64,000 bases of DNA from Eutypella sp. D-1 (taxonomy: Eukaryota > Ascomycota > Sordariomycetes > Xylariales > Diatrypaceae). The notes under the pieces were generated by a model that saw only the letters and a program-made list of their open reading frames with translations, did not search any database and was not told the DNA's origin. Shown one piece after another: positions 12,041 to 23,837 of this stretch (its first letter is position 1; every line of letters begins with the position of its first letter). A program made the position numbers and the translations under genes. The DNA is taken from the NCBI GenBank assembly GCA_023313575.1, contig JAJTTP010000022.1, positions 124,001 through 188,000 on the forward strand, written 5' to 3'.

Positions 12041-15000
12041 AGTTAAGGATGTCGGGGTCGCGTAACAGGTACTCCGAGCATATCTCGACGGGCTATCACC
12101 TCGATGTCGGTGGTACTCCTGACGGCGGGTACATTGATGATGCTGTGGGACAGACAGATCGAGTTCGAGCAGTGACGGCGAGGCTGTGGTAGACGATGTA
12201 ATTGCCTACTCGCGTTCCCTGAGTAGCTTAGCAATGGTAGTTAGCGACAAGTTCTGGTTGCAATGTCTTTCCCTGTCCATGATTTCGGTATCTTGAAACC
12301 ATATCTCGGAAGACATAAGACAATCCCCTTCCCCTCCTTCCTTGCTTCTCTCTACACCCCCTCCTTCATCATCTTCATCTTCTCCCTCTGGTGGCGCGTG
12401 GTACAGTACCTCTTGAGAATGTAAGATTGCCGGTATGAAACCCAAGTATGCTTGGTCTGGGTATGTGGCTAGGGTATGTGTTGTATGTACGTCCAGTATA
12501 TTATAAATGTATACAGGTAAAAAAGATGTATAGCTGCTGAGGACAAACCCCCGTGAATGCGCCCGCCGGTGGATGGAACCGGTAAAGCCGTCCGATAAAT
12601 CTATCGGTCTGGTGTATCGATTTGTCTATCTTTCTGTCTGTCTGGGAGGACAAAGTCTCGCCTATAGAAATGAAAGCGGGACTGTTTGCGCGCGGGTGTA
12701 GGGGGGGGTGGACACGGGAACACGGTGGAGGACGGGTATAACGGCTGCACGGATACCCGGCTTTTTGGATGCTTTGTTGATACCTACACCAACCAAGTGA
12801 GGTCCGTTACCTAGCCGGCTATTCGTACTCAATTAAACTTAGAAAAATAAAATGGTGGCCGTAACAGGGGAAAGAAAAAAAAAGGAATGTTATGCTACCA
12901 AGATTACAAAATATACAGCCAAGAAAGGGGACGTGCAAAGGAGAATGGGGGACGGAGAAGAATAATTTTAGAAAATAGTTAAAGCTGGGTAACTAAACCT
13001 GAGAGGTTGAAGAATACTGGGGGTTGCTAAAGTGGGACAGGGGTAGATCGTTAAAAGGTACGAAATATTCAGCACTATAGCAGGCAGAGACGGGCAGGCA
13101 GTCGTAACTCTCTCTCGTCAAGTGAAGTTGCACAACACAACACAATAAATGGGCAATGCAACATAAGATACTTGGGAGGGAATGTGTAACGATAGATCTC
13201 ATTCATGTATAGACGGGTCACATGAACACATGTACATATTATTCAAAATCCTATGTACAGAGTCTACTTGTAGGTAGGTATGATGATCTGTCAAGCGGCC
13301 ACTAGAGGGAGTAGACCCCTAGTCTTAGTGGACAGTAGGTGGTAAACGCTTACACTACTTAAGTACATATACACACCTAGCCAAGCTGTACAGCTTTGAC
13401 AGCCTGAGAGCCTGGGTAGGTAGGTACCCAAGTATAACTGATGAAAGCTGGCTATTACAGTCGTTAGGCCAATGTGATATGCTAAAAGATACCTACTCAA
13501 TGTAGACAAGTTAGGACGAGAAACCAATAGACTGGATAAGACATATATTCCTGCGTGTGCTGAGCTTAAACGAGACAAAACTGAACCCAAAGAAAGAAAA
13601 GGGGTAGCTTGAGTTATCAGGCAGACGAGAGACAAACCCAGATGGGAGATTTCCATAACTATATGTACCTAGGTATATCGATTATACCTTGCCTAATACA
13701 GATTTTTCTGTCATGGAAAAGTATACATACAATTACTACATGCACCTATACAGGTACGTAGGTAACTGCATACCTAGGCCGGCAAGAAACCGCTGCTGCT
13801 GTAGCGCCCTAGCGTTAGCGGTAGCAGTTGCCGTTAAGCGCGGGAGGGCCCTAGACAGATAAATGATAGGTATGTATGTGCCTTAGATTACCTAGGAGGG
13901 GGGGGTACATAACCACGTAGACAGGATTAGGTAAGAAAATTAACTGTCTGTCCAGTAGGCAGGGTGGTTGTAAGAAGTACCTAAGTAAATGAGAAGATGC
14001 CAAAGCTGAAGCTGAATCGCGGCAAGGCAACGCTAGAGCAGCCACTTGGGCAAGGAAGCTGGGGGTTTATCAATTTGGCCAGCTAACATGTATGTATGGT
14101 ACATTATGTACATAATGCGAAAAAGAAGGGGGAAAAGAACAGAAAGGAAAATAATACGATCCCTTCGCTTACAGTTGGAACCCTCCATTCTGCCTACTTT
14201 TTACTTGGGGTCCCATCTAGAACTTACCAGTGGCGTTAGGGGGGCTCAGTCAGCGCCCATCAAGCGCCTATTTGGCTTGTACCTATGGATAAGGGACAGA
14301 ATTGGAAGTCTTGGGATGAGGAACCAAATGAGAGTGTACATTTTGTGGAAGTACCTCCCCTTGCCAGGCGGGTAATCCCTATTATAACGCGCGCAGGGGG
14401 GTGTGTATCTATAAGGGTATTCGGCTCCGTCAGATACTGGATGTACCGAATGTGGGGACTGCCTCTTGTGCTTCCTTTACAAAGTAGGCATGCTACATAT
14501 TCCTTCCCAAAAAGCTTTTTCGTACCAAAAGTCTGGGCAGAGGCAGAGGCTCATTTCGGCCACTTTTCTCCCCACAAATTCCCAACTCCCATAAGGGGCT
14601 GAGTTGAAGTTAGTTAGGGGGATCTGGTTGAAATCTGACAAGTGACAAGGACAGCAGCAGAAAATCAGCCGTCTGGGTTTAGTTTCTCCATGAAATATGC
14701 TATTCTTATTTGCCTTATCACTGAACTTTTTTTTTCTTTTTTGCGTTCCTGTTCCTTTTAGGGATGATCTCTCTTTCAGCTCACTCTCACTATAACTTAC
14801 GATGCATTCACTAGATGGGCAGGATAGGGGAAAAAAACATCCAGAACAAAAAAAATGAGCCAGAATGTGAACCACCTGCACCTTTGCCGAGCACTGTGTG
14901 TTTCAAAAAGACCGAGCATTCCTGATGTCCTAAAGGCCTTTCTTTCTTACATATCGTCAGCTGGAGAGGGGGGGAAAAGTCTGAGACCAGAACAGAGCAG

Positions 15001-17481
15001 AGACCTACTAGACCCAGACCCGGGGCCCTCTGTATAGACTTGGCAGAAACGTCTTGGTTTGTGATCGTTCGTTCTAGAAACTTCAATTCCAGACCCCCCC
15101 TGCTTGCCTGAGAGCCGGTGATGTGATGTTCAGTCTGGGCGATGTTGGTTGGCGAAGCGTCAGTCAGCCAAGGCGTCTTCTGGTTCTGGTTCTGGTCTTC
15201 ACGGAAAAATCGGCTATGCAAACGACAAATTGGAAACAAATGTCGTGCTGAGGTCATCAAAGCCCGTCAGCGAAAGTCCTCTGAGCCACGCCCCCAACTT
15301 GCATATCTCGTTACTGGCCGGCGTCTTGGGGGAGAGAGAGGAAAAGAGAGACAAGACGAGACAAGAGAAGTCCTGAACTCGTGTCTGCCTGCGAGGGCGA
15401 TCAAAGCGAGAGAGGAGAGAGAGAGAGGGTCAGCGAACCAATACGCGGACGATGCTTTGTGGTCATAATTTTGGAACGCCAAGATCCTGTAGTCGCAACA
15501 TTATGTGTCAATCCAAATCGTATCGGGCAGAAGTATGCAAGGGTTTGGGAGGGGGGGGGGGGTGTGTGTACAGGTAATATTTGTTCTTTCTCCCTTTTTA
15601 ACCCATTTAACTCAAGCAAAGCAAAAATTGAATTATGCCCTTGTCCCCCTCCCCCCTTGTCTGCTTGTCTAAAACTCGAGATTTTGCGCGACATCGACAT
15701 CCCCCAACTCGCGCAGCCCTGGGAGCGCGTTAGCGAGGACACACAGATAGTTCCGGGACTGACTCCCTTCACTCACCTTACCCATCATTCGCGCGTTCAG
15801 CTGCCGTACAGACTGTAGGTACTATCTATGTCTGTATGTATGTTTCAGAGATACACCATCATGAGACATTACAGAAATATAGCGAACAGTAGACGTCGCG
15901 TAAAAACAATGAAAAAAAGACCACGACGATAGTATTTACCTATACGGGTACATGTGTAGGCACTCGAGAATGTACCTTATATCGAATGGAAGGTACTTTG
16001 AGCAGCAGGCACTTTATTTCATCACCGCCCTTGGCTTTGCCTGTCCCCCTAGGTAGGTACTAGTTATGTAGGATTCTTCACCTCCTTTTGATTAACCCCT
16101 TTTCCAGGGCTATCGTCTTGGCAGCTTTCGTGCATAAATCCTTAGGTACCTGCGGATGGACGTGTGTACGCATCCTGCTATACTTCGTTGTTGGTTACGT
16201 ACCTTAGTGTCGTGAATGGCATTTTCTTGGCCTTGGGAGTTGTGTTTAGCATGAGTCTGGTCTGTCTTGGGAAAAGAAAAAAAGAAACGCGAAGAAAAGA
16301 CCAAGAAAATGAAGTAAAAAGTCTTTTTTTTTTCGGGGTCGTCTCTGTTCCGCCCCCCTTTCCCCTTTTGCACTCGAGGTTGTTCTCGTATAACAACTTG
16401 GAAATAGGGGGTTAATGGTTAGAAGTTGGCTGGCAGGTGTCGATATGTACCTCTATGTAGGTAGTGTAGTTTAGTGGGTTAGTTGACAGATAGCCTGTAT
16501 GTATCCATTTCTACATATGTGTGAATAGGTACCTAAATCACGAGAGATGTACCTCTTGGGCTTGCAGTGCCGTGTAGGTAGGTATGGATTGGCTACCTAT
16601 GTACATTCCTTGGCCACAGCTTAAACCCACCTGGGTAAGAAGTACCCAAAATCTTGCCAAGATCGCATCTTTACAGAGCCACTAGTTACAAAGTTCTAAT
16701 TGCTGTTGCCTGTCTGCCACCCCAAATAAGCAGGTGTTGTAGAATACGTATAAGCCTGCTAGATCTGACTACTACATACCTACATGTATGTATGTATATA
16801 TGTATGTACTTAGACGTCAGTATGTACAATCCATGACCTAATTGTCGGGCACTCGAGGGCCACTCTTAGGGGCTACCTAACCAGTGCTTCTCCCCTGCTT
16901 AGGTACCTACCGAGTAGCCTAACCGCGTTCTATCGCCTCCCTAAGCTTTCCCTTTCGTGGGGTCGTGGCCGACCATCTGTCACTGGAGATCTCTCTATCT
17001 ATCCTATCTACTTATCGGGCCCGGCATCAACAACCACATACAAACACCACATATTTACAACGACACTACAACACACCCACACACACCTATCATCTGTCCT
17101 CTCGTTGTTCCATTTCCATTCCGGGTGTCTGCTTTCTGATTTCTAGGCAAGAGAGAGAGAGAGAGAGCGCGAGTAAGAAGGGTAAGGAGGATTCAAACTT
17201 CCTGAGTAGCTAGTTGACCGACGGCCAGCCATACGATACTCGCCCGGTGTTCTGTTAGTTCTTTCGGTGTCCATTTTTTTTTCTTTTTATTATTATCTTT
17301 CTCAACCATCATTCTTCCCACGTACGGAGTACTCCAGTTATTGTAATAATTATCACCTCGTCGTACATACCCAGACAGGGTATCACCTCAAAACAACGAA
17401 ACGTCCCATTACGTTTCCCTTCTTCCTATCAGACCTATCCTACCTACCTACCTACCTACCTAAAGTACCTAGGATTCGTAC
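12041..17481. other. Shared 5.4-kb upstream region of the two glycosyltransferases
   Basis: No supportable gene. Contents seen: a G run at 15551-15562, TAGGTA/TACCTA clusters at 13265-13440, 13660-13780, 16040-16070 and 16430-16910, a GA repeat at 17150-17167, and a run of TACC units just before 17461. It lies between two divergently transcribed paralogues, so it must contain both promoters. Short reading frames in it have no protein-like composition. Confidence 0.55.
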
Positions 17482-17523
17482 ATGATGTATCGTGATGTCT
17501 GCACCAACCAGCTGGAAAAATAG
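17482..17523 (+). promoter_or_regulatory. Upstream ORF overlapping the glycosyltransferase 2 start codon
   Basis: Two adjacent ATGs (17482, 17485) open a 13-codon frame that runs through the main ATG at 17495 in another frame and stops at TAG 17521-17523. Ribosomes that start here would pass the main start codon, so this arrangement can lower translation of the glycosyltransferase. Whether it is transcribed depends on the unmapped transcription start. Confidence 0.5.
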
Positions 17524-19273
17524 GATCTATGAATCCATTGGACTTAAGGAATGGAAATATGACCGCCTTAACCAGTCCGAAACCCTTGATCAACCATCAT
17601 CACAACCACCATCACATCAACATCAGGAACAACAACGTGATGGTTCTCCAGGAGCCACGCCGGCGCCCGGTTCCTGGCCCCGTAGTAAAATCATCAAGAT
17701 CGGCGCCCTCGTCTTCGCCGTCTTCATCTTTCTTATTCTGATAACACGGCCGTCCTCCAAGCAGATTAGCAGTCTCATCTATAGCGAGGAGACCAGCTCC
17801 GCCTATTTCTACCTCGTCTTGCCCGCCTCCGCCGCCAACACCGACTTCTGCAAGACCGTCTTCAGCGCCGCCGCCCTCGACTATCCCACCCCGCGCGTCG
17901 TCAACTGGAACAAGAAGTACGAGGACGGGGACAAGCCTCATGGCGGTCATGACCTCGGTAGGATCGAGGGTATCCATGACCTGCTTGCCGAGTTGGGATC
18001 TCACACCGACGACGACCTGATGCTTATCGCCGACGGCTATGACTCGTGGTTCCAGCTGCGACCCTCCGTCGTGATCGACCGCTTCTACGCCATCAACGAG
18101 CGCGCCAACAAGCGAATTGCCGAGACTCTGGGTCCCCAGACCGCCGTCAAGCAGCGCATCGTCTTCTCCGCCCAGAAGAAGTGCTCCTCGAAGAACTCGG
18201 ACGATCTCGAGTGCTATGCTGTCCCTCCGTCCGAACTCCCTGCCGGTATCTACGGCCAGAAGATGGACAAGGATGGAGACGATGGCCGGCCCCGCTACCT
18301 CAACGCCGGCACCGTCATGGGCCGCGTAGGCGACCTGCGCAAGCTATACAACGATGCCATCGAACTTGCTAAGGACGACAAGTACAAGAGCGACACCCAG
18401 GTGCTGGCGCATATGTTCGGCGAGCAGGAGTACCAGAGGGAAGTCGACCGGGCGCAGGGGCAGAGCGCGTGGCAGAAATTCAAGTCGATGTTCGGGGGCA
18501 GCAGCCGGCGCGACATCATCGGCCCGGACCCCAAGCGCCAGCGGCCCACGAGGAAGGACGACAAGCCGCCGGACTACGGCATCGGGCTGGACTACCACGG
18601 CGAGATCTCGCAGCCGGCCGAGTTCGCCGAGAACGACGTCGCGTGGATCGCGCACGACTCGAGCAAGCGCATCAAGAAGAAGGCCCAGCGCAAGGACATC
18701 CCCACCGAGGTGCCCAAGGACATCCAGTACTCGACCCCGCCCTTCTGGACCCCGGACTACACGGGCTACGTCAAGGCCCCCGACGCCGACTGGTCCGAGG
18801 TCCCGCTGTTCACGAACCTGTACACGGGCGTCTCGCCCGCCCTCGTGCGCCAGGGCCCCGGCGACGGCGACGGCGACGAGAAGAACCCCGTCGTCGCGGG
18901 AACCTGGGACCAGGTCTGGTTCCTGCAGTACCTGCGCGCGATCCTCGTGGCCAAGGCCCGGGCCCCGCGCATGGCGCACGCCGTGGTGCAGGGGGCCGAG
19001 GGGCCCGAGGAGTGGTGGGGTCCCGACGACGGACGCGGCGGCATCCGCATCGACACGGGTAACCTCCCCGGCGACTGGAAGCAGTGGCACGACGTCTGCG
19101 GCTCCCAGGAGGTCGCTGACAAGGTCCTCGCCGACAGCCGCGGGCCCTGGGAGAACCCCGGCTGGATGCTCGAGCACGACCACGGCCGCGCCCACGATCA
19201 GCTCAAGGACTGGTTCAAGCAGTGGTGGGCCGTCGAGGATGGCACCATCGTCTGGGGCGAGAAGAAGCCCTAG
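17495..19273 (+). CDS. Type II membrane glycosyltransferase, PLOD-like fold (paralogue 2)
   Basis: A single-exon gene of 592 residues from the ATG at 17495; the frame extends three bases upstream only through a GTG. A glutamine- and histidine-rich cytosolic N terminus of about 65 residues precedes one membrane helix (about 68-84). The lumenal part has a DGYD motif (about 180-183) followed by WFQL, a NAGTVMG block and a SDTQVLAHMFGEQ block. These match DGFD, NSGTIMG and SDQFYFAELWGDQ of the minus-strand paralogue in order. Relative to paralogue 1 it carries an extra lysine- and arginine-rich insert (about 325-355). Likely a Golgi glycosyltransferase; donor and acceptor are unknown. Codon use is very G/C-rich at third positions, stronger than in the island genes. 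Confidence 0.85.
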   Translation: MSAPTSWKNRIYESIGLKEWKYDRLNQSETLDQPSSQPPSHQHQEQQRDGSPGATPAPGSWPRSKIIKIGALVFAVFIFLILITRPSSKQISSLIYSEETSSAYFYLVLPASAANTDFCKTVFSAAALDYPTPRVVNWNKKYEDGDKPHGGHDLGRIEGIHDLLAELGSHTDDDLMLIADGYDSWFQLRPSVVIDRFYAINERANKRIAETLGPQTAVKQRIVFSAQKKCSSKNSDDLECYAVPPSELPAGIYGQKMDKDGDDGRPRYLNAGTVMGRVGDLRKLYNDAIELAKDDKYKSDTQVLAHMFGEQEYQREVDRAQGQSAWQKFKSMFGGSSRRDIIGPDPKRQRPTRKDDKPPDYGIGLDYHGEISQPAEFAENDVAWIAHDSSKRIKKKAQRKDIPTEVPKDIQYSTPPFWTPDYTGYVKAPDADWSEVPLFTNLYTGVSPALVRQGPGDGDGDEKNPVVAGTWDQVWFLQYLRAILVAKARAPRMAHAVVQGAEGPEEWWGPDDGRGGIRIDTGNLPGDWKQWHDVCGSQEVADKVLADSRGPWENPGWMLEHDHGRAHDQLKDWFKQWWAVEDGTIVWGEKKP

Positions 19274-20812
19274 TGGGCTAGTGGGGAATTCCCTCCTTCT
19301 CTTTTTCCCGGTAGTGAAGGTCACTCACTCACCTACCGCGAGAGTGTTCTGGGGAGGCAGGAACCTGTTTCAATGAGTAGGAAGTGAAACGGTCTAAACT
19401 AGACGGTGAAGATATTAATCGTTACGATGGATGGATGTTTAGGGGTGTGGGGTTTGAAAGTTGAGCGCAGCGAAGCAGTCACAGCATTTGTATAACATAA
19501 AAACATCCAAACCCCCTCACACACACATACATACACAAAGAGAGATGAGAGCACGACCTCATGGGGGAGTGGGGGGGTTGGTAAGGGGGTGGGTAAAGCA
19601 AGCAAAGTTCAAGTCGGCGCGCGCATATTTGCATGTACGGCGTTTCACGAGAAATCAAAGTTATTTAAAAATATACTATACGTTGAAGAAACATGGAACG
19701 AACAAACAAACATGCATCGTTATAATATTGATTTTTGTTTTGTTGCCTACTTTGGTGTTAAGCCTACATTTTTGAAATCGTCGGGCTATCTACCTCTCCG
19801 CCATCATTTTGCCATGAAGGGGAAAAGGGGCAAGCAAGACTGGAGAGAAACTGATCCGAGCCAGTAATATAACAGAATACCTTCCCATCAAGCTCCTACG
19901 CCGCCGTCGGCACTACGTTTGCGACTCCGGATTTAGAGGACAAGGGCAAAGGCTTCCTTGCCGGTGAAGTAGGAGGGCCCGGAGGAGTTAAAAGGGGGTC
20001 GAGGGCCCTGGCTTCTTTCTTCCCGTTCCCTCCCTGCAGCGAGCTTGTATCCTTCCTCTTCTCTTCCTTGGCTGGAATGGTTTTCCAGATTCGAAGATTG
20101 TCAGTATTGCTTCCTGTGTTCTTCTGGCATATAGACCAAGATCTTGTTTTCTGACCTAACGTGTATGAGCGGGATCTTGGGCTTGGGAAGGCATTGTGGT
20201 AGGTGTTAGATGTGAATGTGCTCGTTCCTCGGAAGGGTTCTTTTTTGGTCCGTGAGAGTATCAGAGCGTAGAAGCAGTCAAGGGGGTCGGCTTTGATCGG
20301 GGGAAGTTCGCCACCTGATTATACCCAGGAACCATATGGTTGTGACAGGTGGGGGTTGGATTTTACATGGCAACCAGCTCATGAACTTAGTGTTAGAGTA
20401 GAATATCCAAACTGCCAGAGCGTGGAAGATATATGTAGTATGAGGTCGACGAGAATAGCATCAACATCCATCCTCGCCTCATCACGCGGATGGTTAGGAA
20501 TTAAAGAGGTTATTTACCATAGAATAGGATGCATCAACAGTGACTTGACTCATGGTGCCCGTGGCTCGTTTTCACGACAGAGGATGGCTATTGGGAAAGG
20601 ATGTTTACAATTTACTTTGTTTCTTGTATGCCTCAACGACTAGCCATCAAACTATTGGGCACGGGCGGTGTTGGATACTGAGTGCTTTACCCGAACTCTT
20701 GAATTATATCTGAATCGCTATTTGTATATGGGCATGGCCCCCTTTGAACCGCCCAAGTCTTTTACGTTACTCAGGTGTGTATAGTCTAGGTTTTTGGAAC
20801 TCCAATCGCATT
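19274..20812. other. Intergenic stretch between convergent genes
   Basis: About 1.5 kb between the stop codons of glycosyltransferase 2 and the DUF3176 gene. It must hold both 3' UTRs. A frame of 116 codons at 20293-20643 has no recognisable motif and unlikely composition. Nothing else was seen. Confidence 0.55.
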
Positions 20813-23560
20813 TTAGGGTTCCCGCTGCTCCAGCGAGTCCCTATCCCACTGTTGAATTTTCTTTCTCCCTATACGCTGCCGACTTCGCGTCCAGAAGCCT
20901 GGGCCCCTGAAGGTGCTACCGGTTCCTTGTGCCGGTGGGGCCTCGTTGTCGGAGTGCCGGGCGCCTCCCTCAGGCCACCTGAAGACGGTGGTAATCTGCG
21001 CCGCCTGCTTCTCCATCTCCCGCGACTCCATGAGCATCTGGTTGCCATCCACGTCGCCGTTATCGTTGACGTAGCCCTCAGTGGTCGTGGGGCGGTGTTT
21101 AGAATCTGGTGGCCGCGCCGGCGCCGTCATCATCAGCGGGCCCTGCGCTAGGCCGAACCGGTCCCCGTGGAATAGCAGTGGTAGTATGTTGGCCTTCCAG
21201 ACGGGGCGGACGTGGCGGCTGCGCCAGCTGCGTACAATGGTCGCCGCGAGCAGCAGCGAAGTGATGCCGACGAGCGCCGCGGAGAACGCCAGCCACTCCC
21301 AATGCACAACGGTGCACACCGTGGTCTGCCAGACGACGCCCTCGGCGAGCCCGCGCGACAGCGCCGGCACCTCGCGGCCGAGCCACACGGCCCCGAGTCC
21401 TCCTGCGCTCCCCGGGGTCCCGTACTCCGCGCTCCCGTACGTCACACGGTACCGGCTGGTCATCGCCCCCATCACCGACTTGAAGTAGCCGTCGATGCCG
21501 GTGAAGGTGGCGTTGCCGCCGGCGTATAGGTGCTCCAGCGGCTTGTGGTAGCCGCCTCTTGTGCCTCTCTGCGTACATGCTGGACCAGTGCGCGGGTCAA
21601 TCAGGCACGAGCCTTCTAGCTGGTCCTTGAACGCCTTGCCCACCGCCGCCCCGAATTCCGCGTTGTGTCGGTAGACGCAGGCCTCTGGGGCGGCAACCTC
21701 GTGCATTGATGGCGCGCCGTCCTCGCCCGTCTCGTACAGCGCCAGCTTCGTCGCTCCAGGATCCGACTCCATCTTGTCCTCCGTCCACACTGTCTCATTC
21801 GCGCGGCAGGGCGTCTTCACCGTGGCGTAGTGCAGATCCTTATTTCCAATGCTATTGGTCATCGTCATTTGGTCGAAACGTCCTTCCCTGATTTTTGCAT
21901 CGGCACCCTCGGGGTCCATCTCACTGATCCCATTCAGTTCCGGATACGCCGTCAGCGGTGACCCGATCTCGACCTCATCGAGCTGCCCATTGGTCACCGA
22001 TGCCACGTACGTCCGCACGCACGAGTACACGATGCACGACGCGGCCTTGAGGCCGAACATTCCCGCGGACTTGGTACCCTTGAGATTCGCGGGTACCGGA
22101 CAGTTCCGGTTGCCCGTATCATCAGCTGCGCCACAGCCATCCATGCTGATGGCGAGGGTCGTGACGTTGGCCAATGCCCAACGCGCGTCGCGCGCGAACT
22201 CCGACGTCACCAGATCCCCCGCCCAGTCGAAGTCCAGATCCGTCGTGACGTTTAGCTCGACGCCGTAAGGGCCCCGCGTTACGTTCAACCCGTTTGGCAG
22301 CCCCAAGTCTACCGATCCGCTGCTGCTTTCTTCGTCCTCGTACGCCTCTACTAGCGATGTGACGTCGAGGCAGCGATGGCACAGCCCGATCGTGGAGTGC
22401 GAGCCGCTGCGCGCCCCGAGGTGTGTGAGGTCCCTAGCATCGTCATCGACGCCGTCCGGCACCGGGTCACCCTCTATAAAAGTGCAGTTCCCCGTGCGAC
22501 AAGCAGCTGTGACGGCGTTCTCGATGCCCTCGGGAAAGTTGAGGCTCGAGGACACGGCGACGCGAGTATCGGAGTCGGGCTCGCCGCGCTGGCCGCCATA
22601 ACCTTGTACGTAGCCGCCGGCCCGCGGCACAAAGTGCGCAAAGGGGAGGGAGGCGTTAACGCCCTCCACATAGTAGTCGCAGACGGAAGACCGGATGGCC
22701 TGCTGGACGGTGGGGCCGACGGCGAAGGAGGCGGCGAGGAGGAGCGCCGCGAGCAGCGCTACGGGATCGCCGCGCACCGCCGTGGGCACCAGATTGAGCG
22801 CGCCCCAGACGCCACGGCTCCCCGCATCGAAGTCCTGCAGCTCCCGTAGCGGCCGCGCCCGCCCTGTGCCGAACCACTCCCATTTCGCCTGGGAGATGAT
22901 CTCCGCGATCACCACCGCCACCGCACCCCGCAATACCGTCGACAGTACCGCCATTATCGTGTTCAGGTTCACCCACTCTCCCCAGTCCGGAACCCGCTGC
23001 CCCTCAAATACGCGCAGGATTATCACCATCGCGATGAGTAGCGCCACCGCTAGCACTAGTGCCGCGATCTCCCACCCCCAACGTCGGAACACGGCGTATC
23101 GCCCGGTTGTGTGCTCCATCCGCCGGGCTGGAGGTGATTGGGCCAACATGGCGACGCCGTCTTTTTGTTCGTCATTCTCATCGTCAGCTCCGGTAGCCGG
23201 GAATTGGGCGCTCTGAGGAGGCAATGCTCCACCGTATAGCTGGCTTGGTGGGTCCGCCGGTTGGGCCTGATAGTTGCCAGATGCTGGTTGTTGGAAAGCA
23301 TCATGTTCTTGTTGTTGCTGGGAATCGAAGTAGCTATGGTCGATGTACGGTTGCTGGTAGCTATGAGTGTTTTGGCCACCGCTCATGACACTCGACAGCG
23401 GCGAGACCGATCCCGAATGCGGCGAGCTCGGCCTGTCATACGGTTGCTGTTGGTTCGCGCCCAGATATGCCTGCTGGCTCTGGCGGTAGGAAGTCGACCT
23501 CGAGACCCCGTCTTCGTCCCTTCCGTCCTCACTCGGCCCTCCTCTCAAGTAGGAAGCCAT
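20813..23560 (-). CDS. DUF3176 family multi-pass membrane protein
   Basis: A single-exon gene of 915 residues. Residues 1-150 are disordered and rich in Q, S and P. Three hydrophobic segments follow at about 163-182, 198-220 and 263-285, then a long, probably extracytoplasmic region with many N-glycosylation sequons and paired cysteines, then a last helix near 770-790. The blocks WEWFGTGRARPLRELQDFDA after the second helix and WKANILPLLFHG after the last helix are what I recognise as DUF3176, a fungal family of unknown function. The C-terminal tail is charged and disordered. The size is usual for the family, and start and stop look intact. Confidence 0.88.
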   Translation of the reverse strand: MASYLRGGPSEDGRDEDGVSRSTSYRQSQQAYLGANQQQPYDRPSSPHSGSVSPLSSVMSGGQNTHSYQQPYIDHSYFDSQQQQEHDAFQQPASGNYQAQPADPPSQLYGGALPPQSAQFPATGADDENDEQKDGVAMLAQSPPARRMEHTTGRYAVFRRWGWEIAALVLAVALLIAMVIILRVFEGQRVPDWGEWVNLNTIMAVLSTVLRGAVAVVIAEIISQAKWEWFGTGRARPLRELQDFDAGSRGVWGALNLVPTAVRGDPVALLAALLLAASFAVGPTVQQAIRSSVCDYYVEGVNASLPFAHFVPRAGGYVQGYGGQRGEPDSDTRVAVSSSLNFPEGIENAVTAACRTGNCTFIEGDPVPDGVDDDARDLTHLGARSGSHSTIGLCHRCLDVTSLVEAYEDEESSSGSVDLGLPNGLNVTRGPYGVELNVTTDLDFDWAGDLVTSEFARDARWALANVTTLAISMDGCGAADDTGNRNCPVPANLKGTKSAGMFGLKAASCIVYSCVRTYVASVTNGQLDEVEIGSPLTAYPELNGISEMDPEGADAKIREGRFDQMTMTNSIGNKDLHYATVKTPCRANETVWTEDKMESDPGATKLALYETGEDGAPSMHEVAAPEACVYRHNAEFGAAVGKAFKDQLEGSCLIDPRTGPACTQRGTRGGYHKPLEHLYAGGNATFTGIDGYFKSVMGAMTSRYRVTYGSAEYGTPGSAGGLGAVWLGREVPALSRGLAEGVVWQTTVCTVVHWEWLAFSAALVGITSLLLAATIVRSWRSRHVRPVWKANILPLLFHGDRFGLAQGPLMMTAPARPPDSKHRPTTTEGYVNDNGDVDGNQMLMESREMEKQAAQITTVFRWPEGGARHSDNEAPPAQGTGSTFRGPGFWTRSRQRIGRKKIQQWDRDSLEQREP

Positions 23561-23825
23561 GATCTACGATCCCGCGACCTTGTTGGCCATCTAGACTGTG
23601 AGATAATTTACAACAGGATCAAACTACTTAGATCTAGGAAGCAATCCTTAGAGACAGAGCCGTTTGCATACTTAGAGAATGGTAAAATAGATAGTGTCAG
23701 GTGGAAGCCTTGTACCTCTTCACGATTATTACCGTACTTACCCTATAGCCAGCAAACAAGCTAGCAAAGGAGTACAGAGTGTGGCAGTGTGGGGTGGCTC
23801 GATCTTGTGATTCGCCCCCTGCGAG

Positions 23826-23837
23826 GCTATATATAGC
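23826..23837 (-). promoter_or_regulatory. Possible TATA element of the DUF3176 gene
   Basis: A palindromic GCTATATATAGC lies about 270 bp upstream of the DUF3176 start codon. It is the clearest TATA-like element in that upstream region. Being palindromic it gives no direction by itself; assignment rests only on position. Confidence 0.3.

Noticed and set aside
14811..15260. 149-codon minus-strand frame in the shared upstream region
   Set aside because: No domain, lies in simple-repeat-rich DNA, no splice-linked partner.
18344..19376. Long frames on both strands over glycosyltransferase 2 (340 and 326 codons)
   Set aside because: Arg/Ser/Thr-rich and Val/Leu/Gly-rich low-complexity translations caused by G/C-rich third positions of the real gene.
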